A DNA stretch of 64,000 nucleotides from Alphaproteobacteria bacterium MarineAlpha11_Bin1 (GTDB lineage Bacteria; Pseudomonadota; Alphaproteobacteria; MPNO01; UBA830): contig PTJZ01000004.1 in assembly GCA_002937455.1 (NCBI GenBank), positions 1 to 64,000 on the forward strand, given 5' to 3'. Below are positions 47,631 through 56,820 of the stretch, one piece after another. Within the stretch, counting starts at the first letter, position 1; every line of letters starts with the position of its first letter. A program made the translations under genes and the position numbers. The notes under the pieces were generated by a model. That model was not told where the DNA came from. It did no database searches and was given only the letters and a program-made list of their open reading frames with translations.

Positions 47631-48327
47631 ATGCAACCCACGTGGGACCCGATGGCTTTGATCTTTCCTTCTTTAAAGTATATACAATTGTACTCTTTGC
47701 CGACCCCCAACGCCGTTAATGCTTCCATTATGCTGGAAGAGGCTGGGCTTCCCTATGAAGCGCCCTTTGTGTCGTTTGGGGCGGAGGAACAGATGAAGGA
47801 CGAATTCCTGTCTCTCAACCCAAACAACAAAATACTCGGCGATGATCGGCCCCCATGGCCCTGGCAGTGAGCCTCTCCCTCTTTGGGACAGCGGTGCGAT
47901 TCTGATTTACCTCGCGGAGAAAATTAGAAAATTCATTCCAAGCCAACCGGCGGCGCGTTACTAGTGCCTCCAGTGGTTAATGTTCCAAGTAGGCGGTATT
48001 GGACCAATGTTCGGACAACTCCGCCATTTCTGTAAGTTTGTTGCTGACAGGATTGTTGATCCATATCCGACAGACCGATATGTAAATGAGACTAAACGCT
48101 TATTGGGGGTTTTGGATCAACACCTGTCCAGCCGTCGTTACATTTTGGGTAGTGATTATTCAATCGCGGATATCGCAACATTCCCGTGGGTCAGGGCCCT
48201 CACCACGACCTATGGTGCTGGTGATTTGCTCGGTCTTGAGGGGTTCAAAAGCCTTTTGGATTGGCGAGATCGATGTCTCGCGCGCCCCGCGGTAAGAAGG
48301 GGGTTTAAAATCCCTTCACGCTCCTAG
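47631..48327 (+). pseudogene. Broken glutathione S-transferase gene (frameshift and internal stop)
   Basis: Two GST pieces in different frames. The first has IQLYSLPTPNAVNASIMLEEAGLPYE and LNPNNKI, then shifts frame near 47834 (one inserted base restores GPHGPGSEPLPLWDSGAILIYLAEK); the second frame meets TAG at 47962-47964 within RY-stop-CLQWLMFQVGGIGPMFGQL and ends YSIADIATFPWVRAL. Two independent lesions argue for decay. It resembles the intact GST at 16.5 kb (same YSIAD and GGxGPMFGQ motifs), so a decayed family member is likely. A sequencing error could explain one lesion, hardly both. Confidence 0.85.
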
Positions 48328-48371
48328 TTTTTGGTTTATTTTCAATATCTTCGTAGTGCTGGATAAAGGGT

Positions 48372-50414
48372 CTAGATTGCGACGCTAAGATCCGTAGGAT
48401 CCGTCAAGGGAAGAGAACAGGTTCGGCCGATACAAACATAAGCGGTGGGTTTGCCGGCAACCTGTTTTTTCCCAGAGGCGGGGTGGTCGTCAGGTAAGGT
48501 TTGGTTTGGCGCAATGCATTGAACGATTTTGTTCATATTTGACGCCCTCCATGCAGCGGCGGTGAGGGCCTTCGTTGGGGCCTTCGCGGGATCGCCTATG
48601 ATTACGACTTGCGTGGCGCATTGAAGCATTTCGTTTGCGCAGAGGAGGCCGGTCAACGGAAAGAAATTTTTGGATACTTCACCGGCAAAGGCTGTAAAAA
48701 TATTCTCAGCACGTGTTCGAAAGGCATCCTCACCTGTTAGGTAATGAAGTCGGATTAGTGTCGCGGCTATGACGCTGTTACCCGCAGGTGTGGCATTATC
48801 GGCGGCTGTCTTTGTTCGGATTATTAGCGCTTCCGCGTCGTCCGCGGTGAAAAAATAACCGCCTTTGGCAGTATCCCAGAAGTGGACGTTCATCGTTTTC
48901 ACCCAGTGCCTCGCTGTTCTGATATAATCTTTGTCACCAGTGGCTTCGTACAGGGCGACCGCGGCTCGCGACATGTTGGCATAGTCATCGAGTGTCGCAG
49001 AGTGTTTAAGCTTCCCCAGACGAAACGCGTGCATAAGCCGTCCGTCGCGCTGCATGCAATCACGGACGAAAGCGAACGCCGATATGGCGGCGTGAAGCCA
49101 ATCGGGCCTGTTAAAAACAACTGCCGCATGTGCCATCGAGGCAATCATCATACCGTTCCAGTCAGCAAGAACCTTGTCGTCCCAGTCAGGCCATGTACGG
49201 CTGTTTCGGACAGCTAGAAGTTTCCTCCGCGCAACGGCAAGCACCCCCTCTTGATCATCGTTGAGCAAATCGGGGTGGCTGATCCGATTCAGAATATTGT
49301 GACCGTCCCAATTCCCATCCGATGAAACGTTGTAAATGGTTTTGAAAAGTAAAGATTCGGCACAATCTCCTAAAACCTCATTAATTTCAGAGATAGACCA
49401 AACGTAAAACTTTCCTTCTTCTCCCTCTGAATCAGCGTCATAACTCGCTGCAAACGGTCTACCCTCTGTAGTCCCTGCTTCGACGACCATTTCCCGGAGA
49501 CACCAGTCGATTGTTTCTTCCGCACGTTGGGCGAATAAAGGGTTACCCGTTCCTTGCCAGGACCATACAAGGAGATCAATAATTTGGGCGTTGTCGTAGA
49601 GCATTTTCTCGAAATGAGGGGTGAGCCATATCGCATCGGTCGAATAACGCGAAAATCCTCCGCCGAGATGGTCATAAATACCGCCTTGAGACATTTTTGT
49701 TAACGAAACCAGCACCGCATCCCTCAAGGCCTCGTCCCCTGTTCGCAGATGAGATCGCCAAAGAAGTTCATGAATTGAGGGATTGGGGAATTTGGGCGGT
49801 TTGCCGAAACCGCCATCCACCATGTCGAATTCTTCCGCAATACGGACCGCTGCCTCGTCATTAATCGTAAGTGGGATTTCGGTTGACTTCGCTTCTGACA
49901 GTTCTGTCGCCCAGGCTCTTTGGAGTCCGTTTGTAAGGGCCTTTGCTGTTTCATACGCTTTTTCTGGTTTTCCGAGCCAGTGGTCGGAAATAGCAGAAAG
50001 AACTTGAGGAAATCCTGGCCTCCCGTAACGCGAATCCGGAGGAAAATATGTACCACCCCAAAACGGCTCCCCAGCCGGTGTTAGGAACATGGTGAGGGGC
50101 CATCCGCCCTGCTGACCGAGAAGTTGTAATGCTTGCTGATAGATGGCGTCGATATCGGGTCGCTCCTCCCGATCGACTTTTATGTTAACAAAAAGAGTAT
50201 TCATTTGCTCGGCGATCGCTTGATTCTCGAAACATTCATGCGCCATCACGTGGCACCAATGACAAGCGGCATAACCGATAGAGAGGAGGATAGGTCTGTT
50301 ATGTTCATTAGCAGCAGACAAAGCGACGGGGCCCCAGCCGAACCAATGGACCGGATTCTCGGCATGCTGCAAAAGATAAGGGCTGGTTTCTTCAGACAGT
50401 CGGTTTCGGCCCAT
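48372..50414 (-). CDS. Thioredoxin-domain protein of the YyaL/SSP411 family
   Basis: About 680 residues. An N-terminal thioredoxin fold with [17 protein letters not shown] and the CxxC motif in [18 protein letters not shown], then a (alpha/alpha)6-barrel with [52 protein letters not shown]. Function in bacteria is unclear. The frame opens at 50516, but [13 protein letters not shown] at ATG 50414 matches the family start; no convincing ribosome site supports either. Confidence 0.9.
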   Translation of the reverse strand: MGRNRLSEETSPYLLQHAENPVHWFGWGPVALSAANEHNRPILLSIGYAACHWCHVMAHECFENQAIAEQMNTLFVNIKVDREERPDIDAIYQQALQLLGQQGGWPLTMFLTPAGEPFWGGTYFPPDSRYGRPGFPQVLSAISDHWLGKPEKAYETAKALTNGLQRAWATELSEAKSTEIPLTINDEAAVRIAEEFDMVDGGFGKPPKFPNPSIHELLWRSHLRTGDEALRDAVLVSLTKMSQGGIYDHLGGGFSRYSTDAIWLTPHFEKMLYDNAQIIDLLVWSWQGTGNPLFAQRAEETIDWCLREMVVEAGTTEGRPFAASYDADSEGEEGKFYVWSISEINEVLGDCAESLLFKTIYNVSSDGNWDGHNILNRISHPDLLNDDQEGVLAVARRKLLAVRNSRTWPDWDDKVLADWNGMMIASMAHAAVVFNRPDWLHAAISAFAFVRDCMQRDGRLMHAFRLGKLKHSATLDDYANMSRAAVALYEATGDKDYIRTARHWVKTMNVHFWDTAKGGYFFTADDAEALIIRTKTAADNATPAGNSVIAATLIRLHYLTGEDAFRTRAENIFTAFAGEVSKNFFPLTGLLCANEMLQCATQVVIIGDPAKAPTKALTAAAWRASNMNKIVQCIAPNQTLPDDHPASGKKQVAGKPTAYVCIGRTCSLPLTDPTDLSVAI

Positions 50415-50802
50415 GCAAGGAGTTTTTCTATCGGTAAGTTGTTCTATATATGAAACAGCGGCTTTGCTTTGGAATATGGTAGAGTAAGCGCGACATGGGT
50501 GAGCGAAGTCAATCATGAAAGTGTCAGTTGATATTCATTGCAAATTTAAAGAGGCGTGATGCTTCCTGGCTACAGAACGTTGCTTGAATCAACGACGCAC
50601 CTAACAAAATTCCCACAAAAGGCGTTACTAGAACGAGCCACCGAATTAACCCTAGAAAAAGGATGGAGGAATGCATGGGTTTCGGCATCAATAGTTATAG
50701 TGATATATATCTGGCATTTATGGAGCAATACGCCATGGCGCTGGATCTTGGGGGATAGCGCCGACGCCGCCCTTTATCAAGGCTGCGCGAGGCCATTTCT
50801 GC
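50415..50802. other. Region between YyaL-type gene and mnmE
   Basis: 388 bases. An 84-residue open frame in it (50556-50810) runs into mnmE and shows no family features. A 27-codon ORF with a strong ribosome binding site is listed separately. No promoter was recognised with confidence. Confidence 0.4.
50675..50758 (+). CDS. Possible 27-residue small ORF upstream of mnmE
   Basis: GGATGGAGGA (50661-50670) precedes ATG 50675 at 5-base spacing. The ORF starts MGFGINSYSDIYL and ends ALDLGG with TAG at 50756-50758, 44 bases before mnmE. The strength of the ribosome site is striking for a region with no annotated gene. It may be a leader peptide or a small protein; conservation must decide. Confidence 0.35.
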   Translation: MGFGINSYSDIYLAFMEQYAMALDLGG

Positions 50803-52137
50803 ATGACTGAAAACGATACTATTTTTGCGCTAGCTACCGCAAAGGGGCGGGGGGGCATCTCAATCTTCCGTATTTCTGGTGTCGCTGCCAGTGTTGTTCT
50901 GTTGGCAGTAACTTCCCGGGATGCATTGCCAGAGCCACGGCAGGCCATACGGTGCCGTATGGTGGATCCATCGATTAACGCTCCACTCGACGACGGTGTC
51001 GCGATTTGGTTCCCTCAACCGGCAAGTTTTACTGGCGAGGATGTTGCAGAACTTCACTGTCACGGCGGCCGCGCTACTTGCGAAGCTATCGCGGCAGCCC
51101 TTTCGGCTTTTCCCGGTATCCGAATGGCTGAGCCCGGAGAATTCTCGAAGCGGGCGTTTCTTGCCGGGAAAATCGACTTGACCGAGGCTGAGGCTATTGC
51201 AGACCTAATTGATGCAGAAACCGAAGCCCAGCGTCGCCAAGCATTAGCCCAGCTGGGAGGTGGCCTTTCGAGCCGACTTGAAACTTGGCGTTCCCAAGTA
51301 ATCGAAATCCTAGCCTATAGCGAAGCATGGATCGACTTTCCGGAGGACGATATTCCCACTGATGTCGAGGTGTCGGTGCGGGCAAAACTGAGCAAGCTCG
51401 CGGTCGAAATTGAAGGGTTTTTAGATGATAAACGCCGTGGTGAACGGCTGCGTGATGGCCTTCAAGTGGCTATCCTTGGGGCACCGAACGCCGGGAAATC
51501 TTCTCTAATGAATGCGCTAGCTGCGCGTGACGTTGCGATTGTTTCAGAAAAGGCCGGGACCACCAGAGATGTGATTGAGGTTCACCTCGATCTCGGCGGG
51601 TGGCCGGTGACCTTGGCGGACACTGCCGGGGTTCGCGATGCGGTGGATCCGGTCGAACAAGAGGGAATACGACGGGCGGTTAACCGAGCTGAAACGTCAG
51701 ATATTTGCTTGGTTCTTTTTGACCAGACTGGGCCGGTCGACGAGGCGAGTCTTGACCTCTTGTCGCTGCCGGGAGCGATCGCGGTTTCAACTAAAATTGA
51801 CCTTAAGCCTGGGATGTCCCGGGGGCCGGCGCCTGATGCATTTTTTGTGTCTGCAAAAACCGGTGATGGTTTGCAAGGGCTTCTAAGCGGGCTCGAGAAA
51901 CGGTCTGCCGAATTGATGAAAGCGGTCAGCGGGGACCCTCCTCTTACCCGATTGCGGCACCGGACGGCATTAAAGGCGTGTTTAGATGCACTACGCCGTG
52001 CGTCGACGACTGAAGTGCCGGAGCTTTTCGCTGAGGACCTTCGTCAGGGCGCCCAGGCACTAGGCTCTATTACGGGAAGAGTTGATATCGAGGATCTTCT
52101 TGACGTTATTTTTGCCGATTTCTGTATCGGGAAGTAA
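50803..52137 (+). CDS. mnmE: tRNA modification GTPase MnmE
   Basis: With MnmG installs the carboxymethylaminomethyl group on wobble U34 of several tRNAs. 444 residues: DTIFALATAKGRGGISIFRISG at the start, the P-loop GAPNAGKSS (from about residue 226), DTAG, and the C-terminal FCIGK with catalytic Cys. NKxD is replaced by TKID. A run of seven G lies at 50849-50855. mnmG follows after a parS site. Confidence 0.97.
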   Translation: MTENDTIFALATAKGRGGISIFRISGVAASVVLLAVTSRDALPEPRQAIRCRMVDPSINAPLDDGVAIWFPQPASFTGEDVAELHCHGGRATCEAIAAALSAFPGIRMAEPGEFSKRAFLAGKIDLTEAEAIADLIDAETEAQRRQALAQLGGGLSSRLETWRSQVIEILAYSEAWIDFPEDDIPTDVEVSVRAKLSKLAVEIEGFLDDKRRGERLRDGLQVAILGAPNAGKSSLMNALAARDVAIVSEKAGTTRDVIEVHLDLGGWPVTLADTAGVRDAVDPVEQEGIRRAVNRAETSDICLVLFDQTGPVDEASLDLLSLPGAIAVSTKIDLKPGMSRGPAPDAFFVSAKTGDGLQGLLSGLEKRSAELMKAVSGDPPLTRLRHRTALKACLDALRRASTTEVPELFAEDLRQGAQALGSITGRVDIEDLLDVIFADFCIGK

Positions 52138-52153
52138 ACGAGTGGTTCGGTAT

Positions 52154-52169
52154 TGTTTCACGTGAAACA
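52154..52169. other. parS: parS centromere-like site
   Basis: TGTTTCACGTGAAACA, a perfect 16-base palindrome identical to the consensus ParB site. It lies in the 97-base gap between mnmE and mnmG, 3.5 kb from parB, and is expected to nucleate ParB spreading and segregation of the origin region. Confidence 0.92.
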
Positions 52170-52234
52170 AGAGTGGGCGATCCTTTGCTTCTTGCTTTAC
52201 CTCGGGCCAAGCCGGGCTTATATTCCGCGGAATT

Positions 52235-54109
52235 ATGCTAGATTCTGATCCGTATGATGTGATTGTTGTTGGTGGCGGCCACGCTGGTTGTGAGGCTGCT
52301 GCAGCCTCAGCTCGCTTGGGCGCCCGAACTCTGTTGGTGACTCATAAGGCGTCTACAATCGGTGAAATGTCCTGCAACCCGGCGATAGGCGGTCTCGGTA
52401 AAGGGCACCTTGTTCGCGAAATTGACGCAATGGATGGCCTGATGGCAAGGGTTATCGATCGGGCCGGAATTCAATTCCGAATGCTGAACAGGCGAAAGGG
52501 GCCGGCGGTTCAGGGCCCCCGAGCTCAAGCGGACCGGAAACTCTACCGCGACGCGATGCAGGCGGCGATCAAAGAACAGCCCAATCTATTTATTCGCGAA
52601 GGTAGTGTCGAAAATCTCACGATAATCGGCACGGGAGCGGCCCGCCGGGTCGCCGGAGTGATAATGGCGGGTGGCGAAACGATCGCATCGGGTAGGGTCG
52701 TGCTCACCACCGGAACTTTTTTGCGGGGCCTTATCCATATAGGAGAAAGAAAAATACCCGCTGGCCGGGTGGGCGAAAAACCTGTAAATGGCTTGTCAGA
52801 GACGCTCGAGCTCTGCGGCTTTTCGCTAGGGCGGTTAAAAACCGGAACCCCACCGCGTCTCGATGGTAAATCCATAAATTGGACAGCACTAGAGGTGCAG
52901 CCGGGAGATGATCCGCCTATTCCCTTTTCTACTATGACCCGGCAGATTGAAACGCCTCAGATTGCCTGCCATATCACCTACACAAATGAGCGCGTACATG
53001 AAATCATTCAGGACAATATCCACCGTGCGCCGATGTATTCTGGTCAAATCGAGAGCACCGGCCCACGGTATTGTCCTTCTATTGAGGACAAAGTACTACG
53101 GTTTACGGATAAATCGCGGCATCAGATTTTTCTTGAGCCAGAAGGCTTGAACGATGACACAGTATACCCAAATGGTATTTCAACCTCGTTGCCGGAGCCG
53201 GTACAGCGTGCCTTTCTCGCGAAGATTGTCGGCTTAGAAAGGGCGCGGGTGATAAGACCGGGATACGCAATCGAATATGATTTTGTCGATCCCCGTGAGC
53301 TCCGAGCGACACTGGAAACCCGACGGGTGAAGGGATTGTATTTCGCCGGGCAGATCAATGGCACCACCGGCTATGAGGAGGCTGCCGCTCAGGGGCTGAT
53401 GGCGGGCTTAAATGCGGCCAGATCTGCCGGTGATAATAATACACCTTTTGTTCTTGATCGCGCGCAGGCATACATTGGTGTAATGATTGATGACTTGATC
53501 AATCGTGGAACGTCTGAGCCTTATCGGATGTTTACGTCCCGGGCCGAATATCGGCTCACACTGCGCGCTGATAATGCCGACCAGCGTCTCACGCCTGCGG
53601 CAACGGCCCTTGGGTGCGTTGGGGCCGAGCGAGCGCAGGTTTTTGCAACAAAGATGTTGGAGATTTCTGCCGCTAGAGCCGATCTCGCAAAGTTTTCTGA
53701 AACACCGGAGAAATTGTTGGCTAAGGGGGTTAAGGTCTCTCAGGATGGCGTACGCAGGTCTGCCCTTAAGCTGCTGGCTCAGGCCGACGCTGGTATTGAG
53801 GCGGTTTTACGCATATGGCCTCAGATCAGCCAAATCGACAGCGGCGTACTTCAGCAGATTGCTCATGACTCGCTTTATGCCGGCTATCTTGACCGTCAAC
53901 AAGCCGATATCGCCGCGTTTCGAAAGGATGAAGCGCTGACGCTGCCGCCAGACTTGAATTACGCCTCGGTAGGCGGTCTGTCTAATGAAATGCGCGAAAA
54001 GTTGGGCGCGGCGCGGCCGGAGACCTTGGGGGCCGCCAGCCGTATTCCGGGAGTGACGCCCGCCGCACTGACGACCCTGCTCCGCCACGTTCGGCGTAAG
54101 GCAGCTTAA
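52235..54109 (+). CDS. mnmG: tRNA uridine-5-carboxymethylaminomethyl modification enzyme MnmG (GidA)
   Basis: FAD-dependent partner of MnmE. 624 residues: [21 protein letters not shown] (about 10-30), [41 protein letters not shown] and [21 protein letters not shown]. rsmG follows two bases after the stop. Confidence 0.98.
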   Translation: MLDSDPYDVIVVGGGHAGCEAAAASARLGARTLLVTHKASTIGEMSCNPAIGGLGKGHLVREIDAMDGLMARVIDRAGIQFRMLNRRKGPAVQGPRAQADRKLYRDAMQAAIKEQPNLFIREGSVENLTIIGTGAARRVAGVIMAGGETIASGRVVLTTGTFLRGLIHIGERKIPAGRVGEKPVNGLSETLELCGFSLGRLKTGTPPRLDGKSINWTALEVQPGDDPPIPFSTMTRQIETPQIACHITYTNERVHEIIQDNIHRAPMYSGQIESTGPRYCPSIEDKVLRFTDKSRHQIFLEPEGLNDDTVYPNGISTSLPEPVQRAFLAKIVGLERARVIRPGYAIEYDFVDPRELRATLETRRVKGLYFAGQINGTTGYEEAAAQGLMAGLNAARSAGDNNTPFVLDRAQAYIGVMIDDLINRGTSEPYRMFTSRAEYRLTLRADNADQRLTPAATALGCVGAERAQVFATKMLEISAARADLAKFSETPEKLLAKGVKVSQDGVRRSALKLLAQADAGIEAVLRIWPQISQIDSGVLQQIAHDSLYAGYLDRQQADIAAFRKDEALTLPPDLNYASVGGLSNEMREKLGAARPETLGAASRIPGVTPAALTTLLRHVRRKAA

Positions 54110-54111
54110 GT

Positions 54112-54744
54112 TTGGCGCCAGGCCCCTCCCCCATTACTGCAGAAGTTTTCCAGAATATCGCCAACGTTTCACGTGAAACAATGGAGCGACTTGAGATTTA
54201 CGCGGAACTTCTCCGCCGGCGCCAGAACGTTCAGAACCTTGTGTCGCGGCATAGCCTCTCCGATCTGTGGGGCCGCCACATGTTGGATTCTTTTCAGCTT
54301 ACTGCCCACCTGCCCCGGGATGCTGGCTCGATCACAGACATTGGCGCCGGAGCGGGATTTCCCGGATTGGTTTTGTCAATCGTAACTGGTTTGCCAGTAA
54401 CACTTGTAGAGTCGCGTGGGCGTAAATGTAAGTTCCTCCAAGAAGTAATTAATGCTACCGGGGCGCCAGCGACGGTAAAAAATTCGCGCGTCGAGGTATT
54501 TGCAGACGAATCGACTCAAAATTCTGTGGATATTTTAACGGCGCGGGCAGTAGCACCCCTCTCTAAATTGTGTGGAATGGCAGAATCATTGGGTGCCCGG
54601 ACCTGTCTCTTTCAGAAGGGTGCGCAATGGCAGGGTGAATTGACCGAGGCTTGTAAACGCTGGAAAATGCACGTTGAGACGTTTGAAAGTTGGACATCAC
54701 CCGATGCCCGTATTTTAAGGATTACCGAGCTGACCCGAAAGTAG
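54112..54744 (+). CDS. rsmG: 16S rRNA (guanine527-N7)-methyltransferase
   Basis: Methylates G527 of 16S rRNA. About 210 residues: LLRRRQNVQNLVSRHS, LWGRHMLDSFQLTAHL and the SAM motif DIGAGAGFPGLVLSI (about 83-97). TTG start, two bases after mnmG; no better start is available upstream of the family homology, which begins near NVSRETMERLE. That stretch is encoded by a parS site. Confidence 0.95.
   Translation: MAPGPSPITAEVFQNIANVSRETMERLEIYAELLRRRQNVQNLVSRHSLSDLWGRHMLDSFQLTAHLPRDAGSITDIGAGAGFPGLVLSIVTGLPVTLVESRGRKCKFLQEVINATGAPATVKNSRVEVFADESTQNSVDILTARAVAPLSKLCGMAESLGARTCLFQKGAQWQGELTEACKRWKMHVETFESWTSPDARILRITELTRK
54165..54180. other. parS: parS site inside the rsmG coding region
   Basis: CGTTTCACGTGAAACA, one mismatch (first base) from the perfect palindrome found at 52154. 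In frame it encodes the NVSRET segment of RsmG, seen in many RsmG proteins for this reason. Lies 0.6 kb from parA. Confidence 0.88.
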
Positions 54745-54805
54745 GGATTTTATTGTCGGAAACAGGCGCTCCGCGTGGTGGCGACGAACCCATAGGTCTG
54801 TACTA

Positions 54806-55726
54806 ATGGAAAAAGAGATGCTTGAGGCCCTCCCCGCTGACAGGGTGTTCACAGAGCAGGACGCCCCGAGAGGCCGCGTAGGGGGTCATGAAAGTGGGCG
54901 TATTATTTCAGTGGCTAACCAGAAAGGCGGTGTTGGCAAGACCACTACCGCTATCAACCTAGCGACGGCATTAGCGGCGGCCGGTAGCCGAGTGCTCTTA
55001 GTCGACCTGGACCCACAGGGGAATGCATCGACCGGCCTTGGTATTGATCGCGATCAGCGCACCATCGGGACGTATAACCTTCTGCTGGGTGCAGTCGAGT
55101 TCGACGCCGCGATGATTGAAACACGGGTGCCGGGATTGGGGGTTATCCCATCCACTATCGACCTATCAGCAGCAGAGCTGGAACTAGTAGATCTGGAAGG
55201 ACGAGAGCGCCGTTTGCGCGACGCCCTTCGTAGAGAGGCAAAACGGTTCGATTACATCTTGATTGACTGTCCGCCCGCGCTGGGGTTGCTAACGCTGAAC
55301 GGGCTAGTTGCCTCGGATTCTGTATTGGTGCCGCTGCAGTGTGAGTTTCTTGCCCTCGAGGGGCTGAGCCAGCTTGTACGCACAATCGATAGAGTTACCG
55401 AACGATTCAACCCAGGGTTGAATATTGAGGGGATAGTTCTTACTATGTATGATTCTCGGAACAAATTGTCGTCCCTAGTAGAAGACGATGTGCGGAACTA
55501 CTTCGGAGATAGTGTCTACGATACCGTTATACCAAGAAATGTACGTGTCTCAGAGGCTCCTTCTCACGGACAGCCGGTACTTATTTACGATTTGGCTTGC
55601 GCCGGATCCCAAGCATATGTCCATCTGGCGAGCGAGGTTTTGCGCCGGCACGAATCTCAAAGGGAGGAAAGAAATACAACCTTAAGAGGTAATGACCCAA
55701 CCGCCGGAGGAACAAGGCATGAGTGA
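54806..55726 (+). CDS. parA: Chromosome partitioning ATPase ParA (Soj-like)
   Basis: Walker-type ATPase that moves ParB-parS complexes. 306 residues with a 30-residue N-terminal extension, deviant Walker A KGGVGKTT (40-47), NLATALAAAGSRVLLVDLDPQGNASTGLG and LIDCPPALGLLTLNGL. Its end overlaps parB by 8 bases, so the two are coupled. Confidence 0.97.
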   Translation: MEKEMLEALPADRVFTEQDAPRGRVGGHESGRIISVANQKGGVGKTTTAINLATALAAAGSRVLLVDLDPQGNASTGLGIDRDQRTIGTYNLLLGAVEFDAAMIETRVPGLGVIPSTIDLSAAELELVDLEGRERRLRDALRREAKRFDYILIDCPPALGLLTLNGLVASDSVLVPLQCEFLALEGLSQLVRTIDRVTERFNPGLNIEGIVLTMYDSRNKLSSLVEDDVRNYFGDSVYDTVIPRNVRVSEAPSHGQPVLIYDLACAGSQAYVHLASEVLRRHESQREERNTTLRGNDPTAGGTRHE

Positions 55727-56660
55727 TGAAAATAGCCGGCCACGTCAATTGGGCCGAGGTCTAGAAGCGCTTTTTGGCGACCAAAAATCCAGTCTTTCTG
55801 CAACCTCTGCGGCGCCCGCAAGCCCGGGGGGCCGAGAGGCCGATGCCCGGGGTATGCGAGTTGTTCCCATTGCTAGGCTTATACCGAACCCGCTTCAGCC
55901 TCGGCGACATTTTGACGATGTGGCATTGGGGGAACTTACAGAATCGATCCGGGAACAGGGCATACTACAGCCCTTGATCGTACGACCAGTGCGAAACAGT
56001 GAGAATACTTTTGAAATCGTAGCCGGTGAACGCCGCTGGCGTGCCGCGCAGCTAGCTAAAGCTCACGAAGCCCCGGTCATCGTCCGGGACTTCTCTGATG
56101 CCGAGGCGCTTGCAGTAGCCCTAATCGAGAATATTCAGCGAGACGAGCTATCGCCGTTAGAGGAAGCAAAGGCACTTGCCCGGCTGTCCAAAGATTTCGG
56201 TAAAACGCAGGAACAGGTAGCCAGGGTCGTCGGTAAGAGCAGGAGCCACGTCGCTAATATGATGCGCTTACTTTATCTACCAAAGAAAGTGCAGGAGATG
56301 CTCGAGGATGGTAGGCTTACAGTGGGGCACGCCCGAGCAATCCTGTCCGCGCAAGATCCGACCAGACTGGCGCTGAAGATCGTGACCGATGGTCTAAGCG
56401 TACGCCAAACAGAACTCCTCGGCAAAAAGTCTCGTGATAAAAGGGCTGGTAAATCATCCTTCGTCGGAAGAAAACGGCCGATCCCTAGCGACACCGACAC
56501 GCAGGCCATTGAGCGCGAACTTTCCAACGGGCTTGGCGCCAAGGTTGAGATAACCTTTGATGGCACCGGTGGCTATCTTCGCGTGAAATACCAGTCGCTC
56601 GAGCAGTTCGAGGATATTGTCGACCGTTTAATGCGCGGCCGCCCTGAAAATAGCTGTTAA
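55719..56660 (+). CDS. parB: Chromosome partitioning protein ParB
   Basis: CTP-dependent DNA clamp loaded at parS. 313 residues: RQLGRGLEALFG near the start, ARLIPNPLQPRRHF (about 52-65), the CTP-binding GERRWR (103-108), helix-turn-helix TQEQVARVVGKSRSHVANMMRL (163-184) and a C-terminal dimer domain. ATG 55719 has GGAGG 8 bases upstream; a longer frame to 55692 is less likely. Confidence 0.97.
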   Translation: MSDENSRPRQLGRGLEALFGDQKSSLSATSAAPASPGGREADARGMRVVPIARLIPNPLQPRRHFDDVALGELTESIREQGILQPLIVRPVRNSENTFEIVAGERRWRAAQLAKAHEAPVIVRDFSDAEALAVALIENIQRDELSPLEEAKALARLSKDFGKTQEQVARVVGKSRSHVANMMRLLYLPKKVQEMLEDGRLTVGHARAILSAQDPTRLALKIVTDGLSVRQTELLGKKSRDKRAGKSSFVGRKRPIPSDTDTQAIERELSNGLGAKVEITFDGTGGYLRVKYQSLEQFEDIVDRLMRGRPENSC

Positions 56661-56820
56661 AAGCTTTTCGGAGAACGGTGTATCCGAGATGAACAGATAG
56701 AGCGCTCCCCCCTACTAGTATTTGGATACTTGGTTGAGAACTGTAAATGGGTCGGGTCGCGGACTACAAAAGGCGGCCTGATTGTATCTGGCAACAAAAA
56801 CCGGCTATGAGGGAGAAGGT

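Noticed and set aside
50556..50810. 84-residue open frame upstream of mnmE
   Set aside because: No family features, runs into mnmE; the 27-codon ORF in another frame has a better ribosome site.
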